The notes under the pieces: generated by a model | Databases searched by the model: none | The model's input: only the letters and a program-made list of their open reading frames with translations | Told to the model about the DNA's origin: nothing | Program-made: the position numbers and the translations under genes | Shown here: piece after piece, positions 11,601 through 23,010 of the stretch | Layout of the letters: every line of letters starts with the position of its first letter | Numbering within the stretch: the stretch's first letter is position 1 | Assembly (NCBI RefSeq): GCF_016801865.2 | Contig: NC_068937.1 | Coordinates: 117,219,068 to 117,283,067 of the forward strand | Direction of reading: 5' to 3' | Length of the DNA stretch: 64,000 nt | From: Culex pipiens pallens | Taxonomy: Eukaryota; Arthropoda; Insecta; Diptera; Culicidae

Positions 11601-11769
11601 AGCCTGATGGTCTTTAACGAGGTCTTTGTGTGCGAGACGGGGTGGGTGTCACCCACCGTGGGTGGGCGATAATGATGATAATTTGGGCTTAGTTGGCTTG
11701 AGACTAAGGTAAATGGACGTGCATGAGATTAGTACGAGAGTTTGAACGCGTTCATTTCAAAACATTTGT

Positions 11770-11775
11770 TTTATT
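11770..11775 (-). terminator. Polyadenylation signal AATAAA of the ionotropic receptor gene
   Basis: A canonical AATAAA on the minus strand lies about 30 bases beyond the stop codon at 11804-11806. Confidence 0.6.
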
Positions 11776-11803
11776 CATATTCTAACTTCACTTCAAAATA
11801 TAA

Positions 11804-13580
11804 TCATTTGTAAAGCATATCACTAATTGTTGTTTTGAATAGATTTACAACTTTTAATCGATGCTTGTTTGCTTCTTGTGTGTCTTTTTTCAATTTATTC
11901 AATTGTCTGTTACGATATTCTGACATCAGCACATGCACCGAAATTTCACTAGCAAGCACACCAGTTCCCAGAAACAAACCGCAACCGAGTGCTATCCAGG
12001 CTGGTAAAAGATCGTAGAAGAAAAGTGAATTGCTGCTTCCGACGTTGATATATTTTTCCAATAACCGATTCATATGGGCCAAACTGTTCCATTTTTCTAT
12101 GATTCCACTTTCGCTAAGATGGGCTCGTGTTTGCCCTAAAATGTCAGCAAATGGGCATCGTGGTTTAAGCAGGAATACATGCGCCATCATGCCGAAACCC
12201 TGGTCCAGGATAGAGTACCGGTTGAGTCGTTGCATGTGGTCGTAATAGTACGGTAGGATGAAGTTTGCAATTTCCCGTGTAGTTATGTAAGCATGGATCT
12301 TATCCATCAAGAGTTCGCTGTCGGTACTGTTGACAAGAATAGGTTTCAGCAAGGAATCGTTTGCATAGTGGAATGCAAGAAAGTTCATTTTTATCTTGAT
12401 TCCTGATTCTACCAGCTCGTGCATTGTGCTGATATAATGAGCAGCGGGTTTGGTGATCGAGAGAAGTTTAGTTTCGTAAGCGCATGTTGTAAAGAATAAC
12501 AGCACGATTGCCGGAAAAAGGATCATCTTTTCCCAGCGTCCTGCATTGTCCAGGTTGTACCGCTGAAAGCCGCAAACCGCCAATAGAATGGGATCATTCC
12601 GAAGCAGTAAAGGAGAAAGCAGCTTAACCATTTCTAAAGTGCCAAGAACTAGTATCAGTAGGATCCAAACATCCCAGTTCAATGGGGAGGTTAACAATTG
12701 CACGATGGAGAGTTGCGATCTCGGTACCAAAATAACGTCTCCGCCAGTTACTCCGACGCAGAGAAGCCAGAACTTTCTAGTACCACCCAAACTACCAATG
12801 TAGTAATGCGTTAAATCAACATCGATCTTTTTGGTCAGAAAATGTTCTACATAGCACATATTACCCAAGCTCGAGATTACACTGTGACAATTGTGATTCA
12901 CTTTTCGAATCGTTGTGTTCATCACCGATGCTGTCTCTTTTAGCCAGTTGATGTTAGAAATTTCATTATCTCCCGCCACGCTGTCTTTGTCCGAGTACGT
13001 AACAACTCTGCCTTGCATTCTGCGCATCAGAGTTCCGTTAAATAGGCCAGCAGGGGGTGCTAAATAGGCAATCCTCAAACGCTTCACTGTATCGGCCAAA
13101 TACATTCGACGTTTTCTCGTCGAGATAGACCACATTGCTGAATGAGCATAATTGCACTACGTGTTCGAAAACTATAAATTTATTTAAAAACGTGTCAACG
13201 AGCACCAGTAGCTTGGTATTGGGATTCAAGGAACTCAACACCAATGTAAGCTGTTTAACATTTGCCAGAATATCGGATCCATCGGCTAAAAACAGCAAAA
13301 GATTTGCAGGCAGCCGGTCGACGTCTACAGGTCTCATCCTTTCTACCGTGTATAGCATTTTGGGTGTGAATTCAAGCTGTGGTGCGCGCAGAACATCTTC
13401 CAAGACACTGTCCGGACGCAATCCGAAGAATACGCAAGTTTGGACGCCGGTTTGGGTGCCCGTAAGATAATCGATTACTGAAAGAATATAGCGGGTTGTA
13501 TTCGATGCAGAGAAGCTTGTTCCGAATAAACAAGATAGGACACAAATTTTTAGCAGAGACCACGCGTTATGAAACATCAC
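11804..13580 (-). CDS. Divergent ionotropic receptor (chemoreceptor), frameshifted
   Basis: This encodes a variant glutamate-receptor-like cation channel of the insect ionotropic receptor family, which detects chemicals at the membrane of sensory neurons. The first frame runs from ATG 13580 to a stop at 13038 (180 residues) and begins with a signal peptide, MMFHNAWSLLKICVLSCLFG. The second frame is open from about 13158 to the stop at 11804. In the second part (numbered from its first Met, 443 residues) I see membrane segments at about 153-177 (M1), 203-222 (M3) and 374-400 (M4). A ligand-binding lobe lies between M3 and M4, followed by a short charged cytoplasmic tail. The joined length of about 590 residues fits the family. 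The frames overlap at 13041-13158 and differ by one base, consistent with one extra base or two missing bases. No intron of plausible size fits the overlap. It could be a young pseudogene or a sequencing error. The absence of introns and the low resemblance to conserved co-receptors suggest a divergent subfamily member. Confidence 0.8.
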
Positions 13581-13604
13581 TATCGAGTTTTTGTGAACTT
13601 TGAA

Positions 13605-13641
13605 TGAGAAAGCAATGTTTGATTTGGTTTTGTATATAAAA
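13605..13641 (-). promoter_or_regulatory. TATA-box core promoter of the ionotropic receptor gene
   Basis: On the minus strand TTTATATACA (13640 to 13631) lies about 50 bases upstream of the ATG. A plausible initiator (CTCATTC) sits about 30 bases further down, near 13607. The 5' UTR would be about 25 bases. Confidence 0.45.
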
Positions 13642-13644
13642 CAT

Positions 13645-13915
13645 TTGCTTTTAGTTTATTAAGTAAGATAAAAAATCTACCATCGAGAAAAAATAAAAAT
13701 AATTTTAGCTGATGAAATCGATAGACACTAAAAAAAACTGTTATTGTCGTAAATGAAAACTTACTCCAGTAAAATGTTTGATACTCGGTAAAACATGTTT
13801 GAAATCTAAAAAAATAACATAAAAATATGTTTCTATTCAGTTTGGAGTGTAAGGACGTTATATTAATTAATATTTTTTTCAGTTTCAAGGAATAAAAGCA
13901 ATCAAGATTGATAAC
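13645..13915. other. AT-rich upstream region of the ionotropic receptor gene
   Basis: No repeat boundary or reading frame of note was found. It probably contains any upstream control elements, but none can be named. Confidence 0.4.
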
Positions 13916-13916
13916 C

Positions 13917-14560
13917 ATGGAGCAGTTTCTACGAAATCGGTCTTTTTTTGAATTTTAATTTTTGTATTTATTAATTCGGCTGAAACTTTTTTGGTTCCTT
14001 CGAAAGCCATTAATTTGACTTTTTGTCGCAAAAACTTTTTGTCCACTAAAACACTATTTTTTTTCATTATCTGATATGTTTTAGGGGCCAATTTTTCAGA
14101 AATTTCCAGAACGGGCAAAAAATCTTTGACCGTGGTATGATTTTTAAAATCAATACTGATTTTTTCAAAAAATCGAAATTTTGGTCGCAAAAATTTTCAA
14201 CTTTATTTTTTGATGTAAAATCGAATTTACAATCAAAAAATACTTTAGTAAAATTTTGATAAAGTGCCCCGTTTCCAAGTTATAGCCATGTTTAGGTAAC
14301 TTCTTTAAAAATAGTTGCAGTCATTCATTTTTTGAAATTAGTGCCCATGTTTGCCCACCTTAATTTTTTTTAAATGCTCAGAAAGTTCTCTATATTGTTG
14401 TTATCTATTTGTTGATACGACTCTTAGTTGCTGAGATATTGCCATTTAATGGTTTAAAAACAGGAAAATTGATGTTTTCTAAGTCTCACCCAAACAACCC
14501 ACCATTTTCTAATGTCGATATCTCAGCAACTAATGGTCCGATTTACAATGGTAAAATATG
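13917..14560 (+). repeat. Single-arm copy of the palindrome-arm repeat
   Basis: The order of sequence (GAGCAGTTTCTACGAAATCGG at the left, ending near CAACTAATGGTCCGATTT) matches the left arm of the palindrome at 15280 and the copy at 63.14 kb, but it is more diverged. It shows the uninterrupted TTTAAAAACAGG site where the 15.28 kb copy carries an insertion. Confidence 0.75.
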
Positions 14561-15054
14561 AAACATTCGTGAAATTTTCCAATCTTTTCGAAAACAATAT
14601 TTTCAAAATTTTTAAATCAAGACTAACAATTCAAAATGGCGTAATATTGAATGTTTGGCCCTTTTGAAATGTTATACCAAAGACCTGGGGGTGGTTGATG
14701 TTGTGGTGTATGCCCTTTTATTTATGTTTTTTAGATTAGTTAATGACTTTGGTTAAAAGTGTTTTCAAAGCACATAAAGTTGTCTAAAATTAAACGAGAA
14801 ATGAATATGATTACAAAATCTGGCATATTTTTTTTTAAGTTTAACATGCTTCATATAATGTACACTTAAATTTTCCCAATCCTCTTTGAGATATTTAGTG
14901 ATACCATTCCCTTTTTACTTAATTTAGGTATGGTTAACAAATACGTATACAGCAAAAAATCTGATGGTAAAATCGCATTTAAAAGCATGCACATATTCTT
15001 GTGAAATAATACAGTTAACATTACATGTACAATTTTTGTGAACACAAAAAAAGT
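14561..15054. other. AT-rich sequence, no gene
   Basis: No recognisable coding, RNA or element boundary was seen. Confidence 0.4.
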
Positions 15055-15130
15055 TGCTACCGATGGGATTCAAACCCAGCCCCAACGGTGATGACTGGCG
15101 CCTTAGTCCGATCGGCCATCAGATCGACGA
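15055..15130 (-). pseudogene. tRNA-like sequence, Leu/Ser-type
   Basis: On the minus strand GATGGCCGATCGGACTAAGG resembles a class II tRNA D-arm, and GGGTTTGAATCCC is a good B-box followed by a T run. Part of it belongs to a 190-bp direct repeat whose other copy, at 19514, lacks the B-box half. It is probably the head of a SINE or a tRNA relic. Confidence 0.5.
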
Positions 15131-15281
15131 AGAATGGAAAGGATAAACGCATATTTGAGCTTGACATTTCGGTCAAGTAGGTTTCCCATACATAAACATA
15201 AACTTTGAATAATATTTGCAACGGCCTTAATAGAACAAAATTAGCTCATATTGACTTCTTGAAAACGTAAAAAATACAATT
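15093..15281 (+). repeat. Direct repeat copy 1, flanking the palindrome
   Basis: About 189 bases starting GACTGGCGCCTTAG and ending AAAATACAATT. It is nearly identical to 19514-19704 and ends exactly at the left tip of the palindrome. Confidence 0.85.
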
Positions 15282-16190
15282 GAGCAATTCTCTACGAAAT
15301 CGGTCTTTTTTCTTCAATTTTAATTTTTGTATTTTTTAATCCGACTGAAACTTTTTTGGTGCCTTCGGTATGCCCAAAGAAGCCATTTTGCATCATTAGT
15401 TTGTCCATATAATTTTCCATACAAATTTGGCAGCTGTCCATACAAAAATGATGTATGAAAATTCAAAAATCTGTATCTTTTGAAGAAATTTTTTGATCGA
15501 TTTGGTGTCTTCGGCAAAGTTGTAGGTATGGATACGGACTACACTGGAAAAAAATAATACACGGTAAAAAAAATTTGGTGATTTTTTTATTTAACTTTTT
15601 ATCACTAAAACTTGATTTACAAAAAAACACTATTTTTAATTTTTTTTATTTTTTGATATGTTTTAGAGGACATAAAATGCCAACTTTTCAGAAATTTCCA
15701 GGTTGTGCAAAAAATCATTGACCGAGTTATGAATTTTTTCATCATGATTTTGAAAAAAATCGAAATTTTGGTCGTAAAAACTTTTCAATTTCATTTTTCG
15801 ATGTAAAATCAAATTTGCAATAAAAAAGTACTATAGTGAAATTTTGATAAAGTGCACCGTTTTCAAGTTATAGCCATATTTAAGTGACTTTTTTGAAAAT
15901 AGTCGCAGTTTTTCATTTTTTTAAATTAGTGCACATGTTTGCCTAGTTTTGAAAAAAATATTTTTGAAAAGCTGAGAAAATTCTCTATATTTTGCTTATT
16001 CGGACTTTGTTGATACGACCTCTAGTTACTGAGATATTGCAATGCAAAGGTTTAAAAACTAACCTAATCCACTTATGTGGTTGATGCCTTCCTCACTTTT
16101 TACCAAAAATGGGGAATATGAGTGGTTTGGACACACATCTCAGCTTTATTTAGATCCAGAAAAAAAAACACAGATATAACTTATGAGGTA

Positions 16191-17340
16191 ATAACTCGAG
16201 ACAGAGTTGCTAGATCTTCAATGTTTTGGACACTTTAGAAAGGCCTTTCAATTGCTTAACCAACGATGGGTCGGATGATGGATCCGGACATAGTTTACAT
16301 ACATTTAAGTGAGATCCGGCTTCAAAAAAGTACATAAATATCACTTAAGTGGTCATAACTCGAGACAGGGTTGCCAGATCTTCAATGTTTTGGACTCATT
16401 GGAAAGGCCTTTCAATTGCCTAACCAACGATGGGTCGGATGATGGATCCGGACATAGTTTACGTACATTTAAGTGAGATCCGGCTTCAAAATTGTACATA
16501 AATATTACTTAAGTGGTCATAACTCGAGACAGGGTTGCCAGATCTTCAATGTTTTGGACTCATTGGAAAGGCCTTTCAATTACCTAACCAACGATGGGTC
16601 GGATGATGGATCCAGACATAGTTTACATACATTTAAGTGAGATCCGGCTTCAAGAAAGTACATAAATATCACTTAAGTGCTCATAACTCGAGACAGGGTT
16701 GCCAGATCGTCAATGTTTTGGACTCATTGGAAAGGCCTTTCAATTAACTAACTAACGATTGATCGGATGATGGATCCGGACATAGTTTACATACATTTAA
16801 GTGAGATCCGGCTTCAAAAAAGTACATAAATATCACTTAAGTGGTCATAACTCGAGACAGGGTGGCCAGATCTTCAATGTTTTGGACTCATTGGAAAGGC
16901 CTTTCAATTGCCTAACCAACGATGGGTCGGATGATGGATCCGGACATAGTTTACATACATTTAAGTGAGATCCGGCTTCAAAAAAGTACATAAATATCAC
17001 TTAAGTGGTCATAACTCGAGACAGGGTTGCCAGATCTTCAATGTTTTGGACTCATTGGAAAGGCCTTTCAATTGTCTAACCAACGATGGGTCGGATGATG
17101 GATCCGGACATAGTTTACGTACATTTAAGTGAGATCCGGCTTCAAAATTGTACATAAATATTACTTAAGTGGTCATAACTCGAGACAGGGTTGCCAGATC
17201 TTCAAAATTTGGACTCATTGGAAAGGCCTTTCAATTACCTAACCAATGATGGGTCGGGTGATGGAATCGGACATCGTTTACATGCATATAATTGAGATCC
17301 GGATATTTGTGAAAACACATTTTTATACATAACTTTTGAA
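16191..17340 (+). repeat. Tandem array, seven units of 164 bp
   Basis: The motif ATAACTCGAGAC recurs at 16191, 16355, 16519, 16683, 16847, 17011 and 17175, exactly 164 bases apart each time. Each unit contains GGAAAGGCCTTTCAATT, ATGGATCCGGACAT and GTGAGATCCGGCTTC. Units are highly similar, with the first and last most diverged. Confidence 0.93.
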
Positions 17341-17460
17341 CTACTTATCGAAACTTCAAACAATTCAATAGCGATGTATGGGACCCTAAACCAAGTCGAA
17401 TGCAACTGGTTCGATCAAAATCTGTTCAGCCAGTGCTGAGAAAACTCAGTGAGAATTTTG

Positions 17461-17525
17461 GTCACATACATACATACACACACACATACACACACACATA
17501 CACACACACATACACACACACAGAC
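17461..17525. repeat. CACATA/CA microsatellite
   Basis: Runs of CACACACATA lie within the preceding element's 3' part. Confidence 0.9.
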
Positions 17526-17723
17526 ATTTGTTCAGTTTTTGATTCTGAGTCGATATGTATACATGAAGGTGGGTCTAGGAGCTTTCATTAAAAAGTTCAT
17601 TTTTAGAGCAGGATTATAGCCTTACCTCAGTGAGGAAGGCAAAACAGGAAAATTGATGTTTTCTAAGTTTCACCCAAACAACCCACCATTTTTTATCGTC
17701 AATATCTCAGCAATTAATGGTCC

Positions 17724-17725
<2 letters not shown>

Positions 17726-17813
<88 letters not shown>
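17726..17813. repeat. 88-base homopolymer T run at the palindrome centre
   Basis: This is an uninterrupted run of T between the two palindrome arms. Its true length may be uncertain because homopolymers in palindromes are error-prone in sequencing and assembly. Confidence 0.85.
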
Positions 17814-17816
<3 letters not shown>

Positions 17817-18651
17817 TAGAAAATGGTGGGTTGTTTGGGTGAAACTTAGAAAACATTAATTTTCCTGTTTTTAAACCTTTGCATTGCAATATCTCAGCAT
17901 CTAGAGGTCGTATCAACAAAGTCCGAATAAGCAAAATATAGAGAATTTTCTCAGCTTTTCAAAAATATTTTTTTCAAAACTGGGCAAACATGTGCACTAA
18001 TTTTAAAAAATGAAAAACTGCGACTATTTTCAAAAAAGTCACTTAAATATGGCTTTAACTTGAAAACGGTGCACTTTATCAAAATTTCACTATAGTACTT
18101 TTTTATTGCAAATTTGATTTTACATCGAAAAATAAAGTTGAAAAATTTTTACGACCAAAATTTCGATTTTTTGAAAAAATCTGTAGTGATTAAAAAATTC
18201 ATAACTCGGTCAATGATTTTTTGCACAACCTGGAAATTTCTGAAAAGTTGGCATTTTATGTCCTCTAAAACATATCAAAAAATAAAAAAAATTAAAAATA
18301 GTGTTTTTTTGTAAATCAAGTTTTAGTGATAAAAAGTTAAATAAAAAAATCACCAAATTTTTTTTACCGTGTATTATTTTTTTCCAGTGTAGTCCGTATC
18401 CATACCTACAACTTTGCCGAAGACACCAAATCGATCAAAAAATTTCTTCAAAAGATACAGATTTTTGAATTTTCATACATCATTTTTGTATGGACAGCTG
18501 CCAAATTTGTATGGAAAATTATATGGACAAACTAATGATGCAAAATGGCTTCTTTGGGCATACCGAAGGCACCAAAAAAGTTTCAGTCGGATTAAAAAAT
18601 ACAAAAATTAAAATTGAAGAAAAAATACCGATTTCGTAGAGAATTGCTCAA

Positions 18652-19513
18652 GAGTTAATCAGCGAATCTAGACATCTAGACAACGTCATAACGTTGGTGT
18701 TGCAAAGACAGTAAATTATTTCAAACATTCATATTATTTATTAGCCAATAGGTTCCAAAGATAGACTTCCAATACATCAAAATTTTCACAAGAGTCTGGC
18801 TTACACACCTCGTGTGTCCGAAAAAAAAACGCAAAAATGGCTTATGTGCCATAAAAGTGTCCTAAATGCATTTAAATAGTCATCAAAAATAAAATAAATT
18901 AAAATGCTCGGAAATCTATGACCGTAAACCTTCGGACGAATGATTCACCCGACATTTTGTAGTGGAATAGTCATTCTTGAAGCCTATTGTATGGGTTTTT
19001 GCCCAAATTTGCCCAAGGCTTTGTATACCGATCTCGAAAACTAGCTAAATTATCACCAAATCTTGCTATAACTCATCACACATAGCTCTTATCAATTTGG
19101 CGTCTTCGACAAAGTTGTTTGTTTTGATATTACTGACAACTCTTCTGAACATTGTAATCGTCAAAAATCAAAGTTCAACATAGTTTTAGTCAAAAAACTG
19201 GTTTTCGGCAGGGATTTATGAAAAAGGTTCCAAAACTGGTATTCAACGCAAAGATAGAGCTTTGGCGTCTTCGACAAAATTTGTGGAAATTTTCAGCCCT
19301 ACAACTTTGCCGAAGACACCAAAGCTCTATCTCTTAACAGTCAAAAGTTAAAAATTCCATAGCCTACTGTGATGAGTATTTAGAAAAACAAATTTCACCA
19401 AAAGTAGCCCATGACAACGCTGAACAAAGTTGTAGAACATGTCGAAGCACAAAAATGCTTACTTTTTGCTCTAATCAATTAAGTTCGTCAAAACAGCCTT
19501 TTGAACTACTGTG
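18652..19513. other. Repeat-like AT-rich sequence with small inverted repeats
   Basis: A local inverted repeat (GATAGAGCTTTGGCGTCTTC near 19250 against its complement near 19315-19335) is present. No gene was seen. Confidence 0.45.
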
Positions 19514-19704
19514 GACTGGCGCCTTAGCCAGATCGGCCATCAGATCGACGAAGAATGGAAAGGATAAACGCATATTTGAGCTTGACATTTCGGTCAAGTC
19601 AAGGTTTCCCATACATAAACATAAACTTTGAATAATAGTTGCAACGGCCCTATTATAACAAGATTAGCTCATATTGTCTTATTGAAAACGTAAAAAATAC
19701 AATT
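19514..19704 (+). repeat. Direct repeat copy 2
   Basis: This is the second copy of the 189-base sequence at 15093-15281, with a few substitutions and a 4-base insertion after GGTCAAGT. Confidence 0.85.
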
Positions 19705-20546
19705 TCAAAATAGGACTGTGAATTATTCTTTACAATATTTAAATATTGTTGAATTATTTGTAAGCTTAGTACGAAAAAAAATCAGGTGATTTGAGTTCAT
19801 AAATATTACACAACTTCCTGCTGGATCCCTTCGACTCAATCCGGGTTAGTTGTTCAAATAAACTCATCTATCATCAATCATCATACTTCCAGTACTCTCT
19901 AATCGTCTAGTCGATCGTCTCGAGACGCTATAATTAGTCACTTCAGGCACACTTTGTCATAGTCGTGCTTAGAAGTAGATACATCAAAAGGGCAACTGTC
20001 TTAATAATGCAAATTGACGAAATCGTTAACTTTAGAAATCTACTTTATTTTTATATCGAAAATAACTCTGAATGGATTAATAAAAAAACGGGACACGTTC
20101 AAAATACGTCGCATACGTCACTTAGTTGTACTGACTCAGGACAACTAGTCTCCCAGTCGGTAATCACCACCCGGCTAGACCAGATGCTTCTAGACGTGAT
20201 CCCAGTTACACTGCACTTGAGCTGGTCGCGGCGGGCAAGCCAACAAAAGAACTTGATGAGTCAAGTTTGAACATTACCGCACACAAAAACGACTCGAAAC
20301 CTGTTTCGGAATGTTCAATGTAGTAGCTACAGCCAGATGTCAGCAGCGTTTACGAGCCCGGAAGCATGTTCGATTAGTCACAGGTGGGGTTTTCCAAATT
20401 TTGGTAATGTTTGTTTCGAGAACAAACAAACTATGTCGAATTTTACGATGTTGTTAAACGCAACAAAAACATGACCTTGTTAGACAAGTTACCTTTTTTC
20501 TGCTAATTGTTAATTGTTTAGGGTAACCCAGATAAGGAAGTGCATA
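19705..20546. other. Gene-free sequence
   Basis: Composition is mixed, with no recognisable exon or repeat boundary apart from the LTR element target site at its right end. Confidence 0.4.
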
Positions 20547-20551
20547 GTCTG

Positions 20552-20751
20552 TGTGGGACTTTAATCGGCTACACTGGAGAATCCCCAACACCGGAACGCG
20601 CACCTCACAGAATGAGACTGTCGCTCTCCCGATCGTTCGCTGCACTGACAGCTAAGCCTAGCGCCACCCATGCGGTGGGTTCGGCACCAAGCGCCACCTT
20701 GGCGCATATTCCAAAAGGGACTATGCCTTTACGGCAAACTAGTATCTCACA
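20552..20751 (-). repeat. 3' LTR
   Basis: 200 bp with TG...CA ends in minus-strand sense, identical to the other LTR except one C/T difference near 20570. It contains a CCACCCATGCGGTGGG hairpin. Confidence 0.93.
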
Positions 20752-20766
20752 TCCCCCTTCTTCTCC
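20752..20766 (-). other. Polypurine tract of the LTR element
   Basis: GGAGAAGAAGGGGGA on the minus strand directly precedes the 3' LTR. It would prime plus-strand DNA synthesis. Confidence 0.85.
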
Positions 20767-21559
20767 AAAAAGACTTCAACTTAGGAATAAAAGAACCATT
20801 TTAGAAAAGGGAGTCAAATTTTAGAAATCATCACAATCAGGTGAAAATAATTCATATATTTAATTGTGCTTTTTTAATATCCGAGCTGTTTCGTGTTCTC
20901 ATTACCCTCTTGGTCAAACCATTCCAGATAGCATCACTGCGTAACGCTGTTTCCCTACAAAAAAAATCATTCGTCCTCGGAATCTTCAGAATTCAAACCA
21001 CGAAACATAACATAAGTACAATCATTATATATTTCGCTTTTACAAGTCACTATCACTCAGAAAATCCAATCGCTATTTTAACTTTAAATTTCTCTTTACT
21101 ACATTCCATCGTGGTCCTAGTCTAAACAATTGTTATCCATCAGCATTCAGACACTTTTTCAGTCCAGTCAAGTCTCAGTCCAGATTTTATTACATAGATC
21201 AATTCCCGCTCTGAATTTTATAACGAATCCTAACATTCAGACACTAAAAGATATCAAAGGCATTCTCTGGTCAACCTGCCTGCGAGCGCCTTACCACTCA
21301 ATTAACCGTGGCACTGCAGCGGCGTCCCCATTCGCAAGAATTCGTTGCATTTCCTACGGTCTTCCAACCTCACAATAAGCAATTTAGCTTCCTGCAGGTG
21401 TCTCACTCGCAAGAATTCCAAATGCATCAAAGCTTCCCAATGCATCAAAGCTTTCATCTGTAAGCGTCCTTGATTGTCCTCTTCTGTTAATAATCTCATT
21501 CGTAAACATAAGTTTTCTAGCGATTTTCCCAGTTTGTTTCGTAAACAGAAATTACCAAA

Positions 21560-23010
21560 CGCCTTTTCCAGTTCGCAACCAGTCTTATTCGTAAACAGAT
21601 ATGTCTAAGCAGCCGTCCTAGTTCGGTCCATGAACGAACATTTCCAAGCAGCCATCCTAGTTCGATTCGAAAACGAACATTTCCATACGGTCGTCCCGGT
21701 CCGCAACACGTCCGATTCGTGAACAGACATTTCCAAGCGGCCTTCCTAGTTCGACTCGTGAACGAACATTTCCAAGCGGCCAGTCTAGTTCGATTCGTAA
21801 ACGAACCTTTCCAATAGGGTGGTCGCGGTCCGCATCCCGTCTGATTCGTAAACAGACATTTCCAAGCAGCCTTCCTAGTTCGACTCGTGAACGAACATTT
21901 CCAAGCGGCCATCCTAGTTCGATTCGTAAACGAACATTTCCAAGCGGCCGTCCCGTCTGATTCGTAAACAGACATTTCCAAGCGGTCTTTCTAGTTCGAC
22001 TCGTGAACGAACATTTTCAAGTGGCCGTCCTAGTTCGATTCGTAAACGAACATTTCCAAGCGGCCGTCCCGTCTGATTCGTAAACAGACATTTCTAAGCG
22101 GCCTTCCTAGTTAGACTCGTGAACGAACATTTCCAAGCGGTCGTCCCGGTCCGCATCCCGTCTGATTCGTAAACAGACATTTCCATGCAGCCTTCCTAGT
22201 TCGACTCGTGAACGAACATTTCCAAGCGGCCATCCTAGTTCGATTCGTAAACGAACATTTCCAAGCGGTCGTCCCGGTCCACATCCCGTCTGAGACGTAA
22301 AAAGACATCTCCAAGCAGCCTTCCTAGTTTGAGTCGTGAACGAACATTTCCAAGCGGCCATCTTAGTTCGATTCGTAAACGAACATTTCCAAGCGGTCGT
22401 CCCGGATCGCATCCCGTCTGATTCGTAAACAGACATCTCCAAGCAGCCTTCCTAGTTTGAGTAGTGAACGAACATTTCCAAGCGGCCATCCTAGTTCGAT
22501 TCGTAAACGAACATTTCCAAGCGGTCGTCCCGGTCCGCATCCCGTCTGATTCGTAAACAGACATTTCCAAGCAGCCTTCCTAGTTCGACTCGTGAACGAA
22601 CATTTCCAAGCGGCCATCCTAGTTCGATTCGTAAACGAACATTTCCAAGCGGTCGTCCCGGTCCGCATCCCGTCTGATTCGTAAACAGACATCTCCAAGC
22701 AGCCTTCCTAGTTCGACTCGTGAACGAACATTTCCAAGCGGCCTTCCCAGTTCGACTCGTGAACGAACATTTCCAAGCGGCCATTCTAGTTCGATTCGTA
22801 AACGAACATTTCCAAGCGGCCTTCCTAGTTCGACTCGTGAACGAACATTTCCAAGCGGCCTTCCTAGTTTGACTCGTGAACGAACATTTCCAAGCGTCCG
22901 TCCCGGTCCGCATCCCGTCTGATTCGTAAACAGACATTTCCAAGCGGTCTTTCTAGTTCGACTCGTAAACGAACATTTTCAAGTGGCCGTCCTAGTTCGA
23001 TTCGTAAACG
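21560..23010 (-). repeat. Minisatellite of palindromic units, 128-bp higher-order period
   Basis: Sub-units of about 43 bp each carry a hairpin such as GTTCGATTCGTAAACGAAC followed by ATTTCCAAGCGG. Three sub-units form a 128-bp higher-order repeat, most regular at 22100-22700. Because 128 is not a multiple of three, the overlapping minus-strand frames (peptides like AAWKCSFTNRTRM) shift by 128 bases and change frame. This argues against a selected protein. Confidence 0.92.

Larger units (their letters stand above)
16060..17640 (+). mobile_element. Repeat element with 164-bp internal tandem units
   Basis: This is inserted in the left palindrome arm between AAAAAC and a repeated AAAAC (17641-17645). 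The empty site TTTAAAAACAGG is present at 14.45, 17.87 (inverted) and 63.90 kb. It starts TAACCTAATCCACTTATGTG, has a TTCCTCAC motif near the left end, and ends GTGAGGAAGGC. The interior holds seven tandem units, a CACATA microsatellite and a GAGTTTTCTCAG-like region. Related copies lie at 61.3-62.6 kb (opposite strand), 8.8-9.4 kb and 42.8 kb. No coding frame was found. Confidence 0.8.
15280..18651. repeat. 3.4 kb palindrome with poly-T centre
   Basis: The left arm (15280-17725, minus an insertion at 16060-17640) and right arm (17814-18651) are nearly identical inverted copies. Both tips read TTGAGCAATTCTCTACGAAA. The centre is an uninterrupted T run at 17726-17813. The arm sequence also exists as single, non-palindromic copies at 13917 and 63140, so the structure can be seen as two copies joined tail to tail. 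Identical reading frames seen in each arm are repeat echoes, not genes. Confidence 0.85.

Noticed and set aside
13080..13110. Short GTATTT...TACAG segment as an intron restoring the receptor frame
   Set aside because: It would be 17 bases long, far below any functional intron.
15320..15517. 65-codon frame repeated at 18414 and 63031
   Set aside because: Identical or near-identical frames in copies of the same palindrome-arm repeat; AT-rich, no domain.
17653..17859. Poly-phenylalanine frame
   Set aside because: Translation of the 88-base T run.
21560..23010. CRISPR-like array (regular palindromic repeats)
   Set aside because: The host is a eukaryote, the intervening sequences are themselves repeated in a higher-order pattern, and the array lies inside an LTR element.
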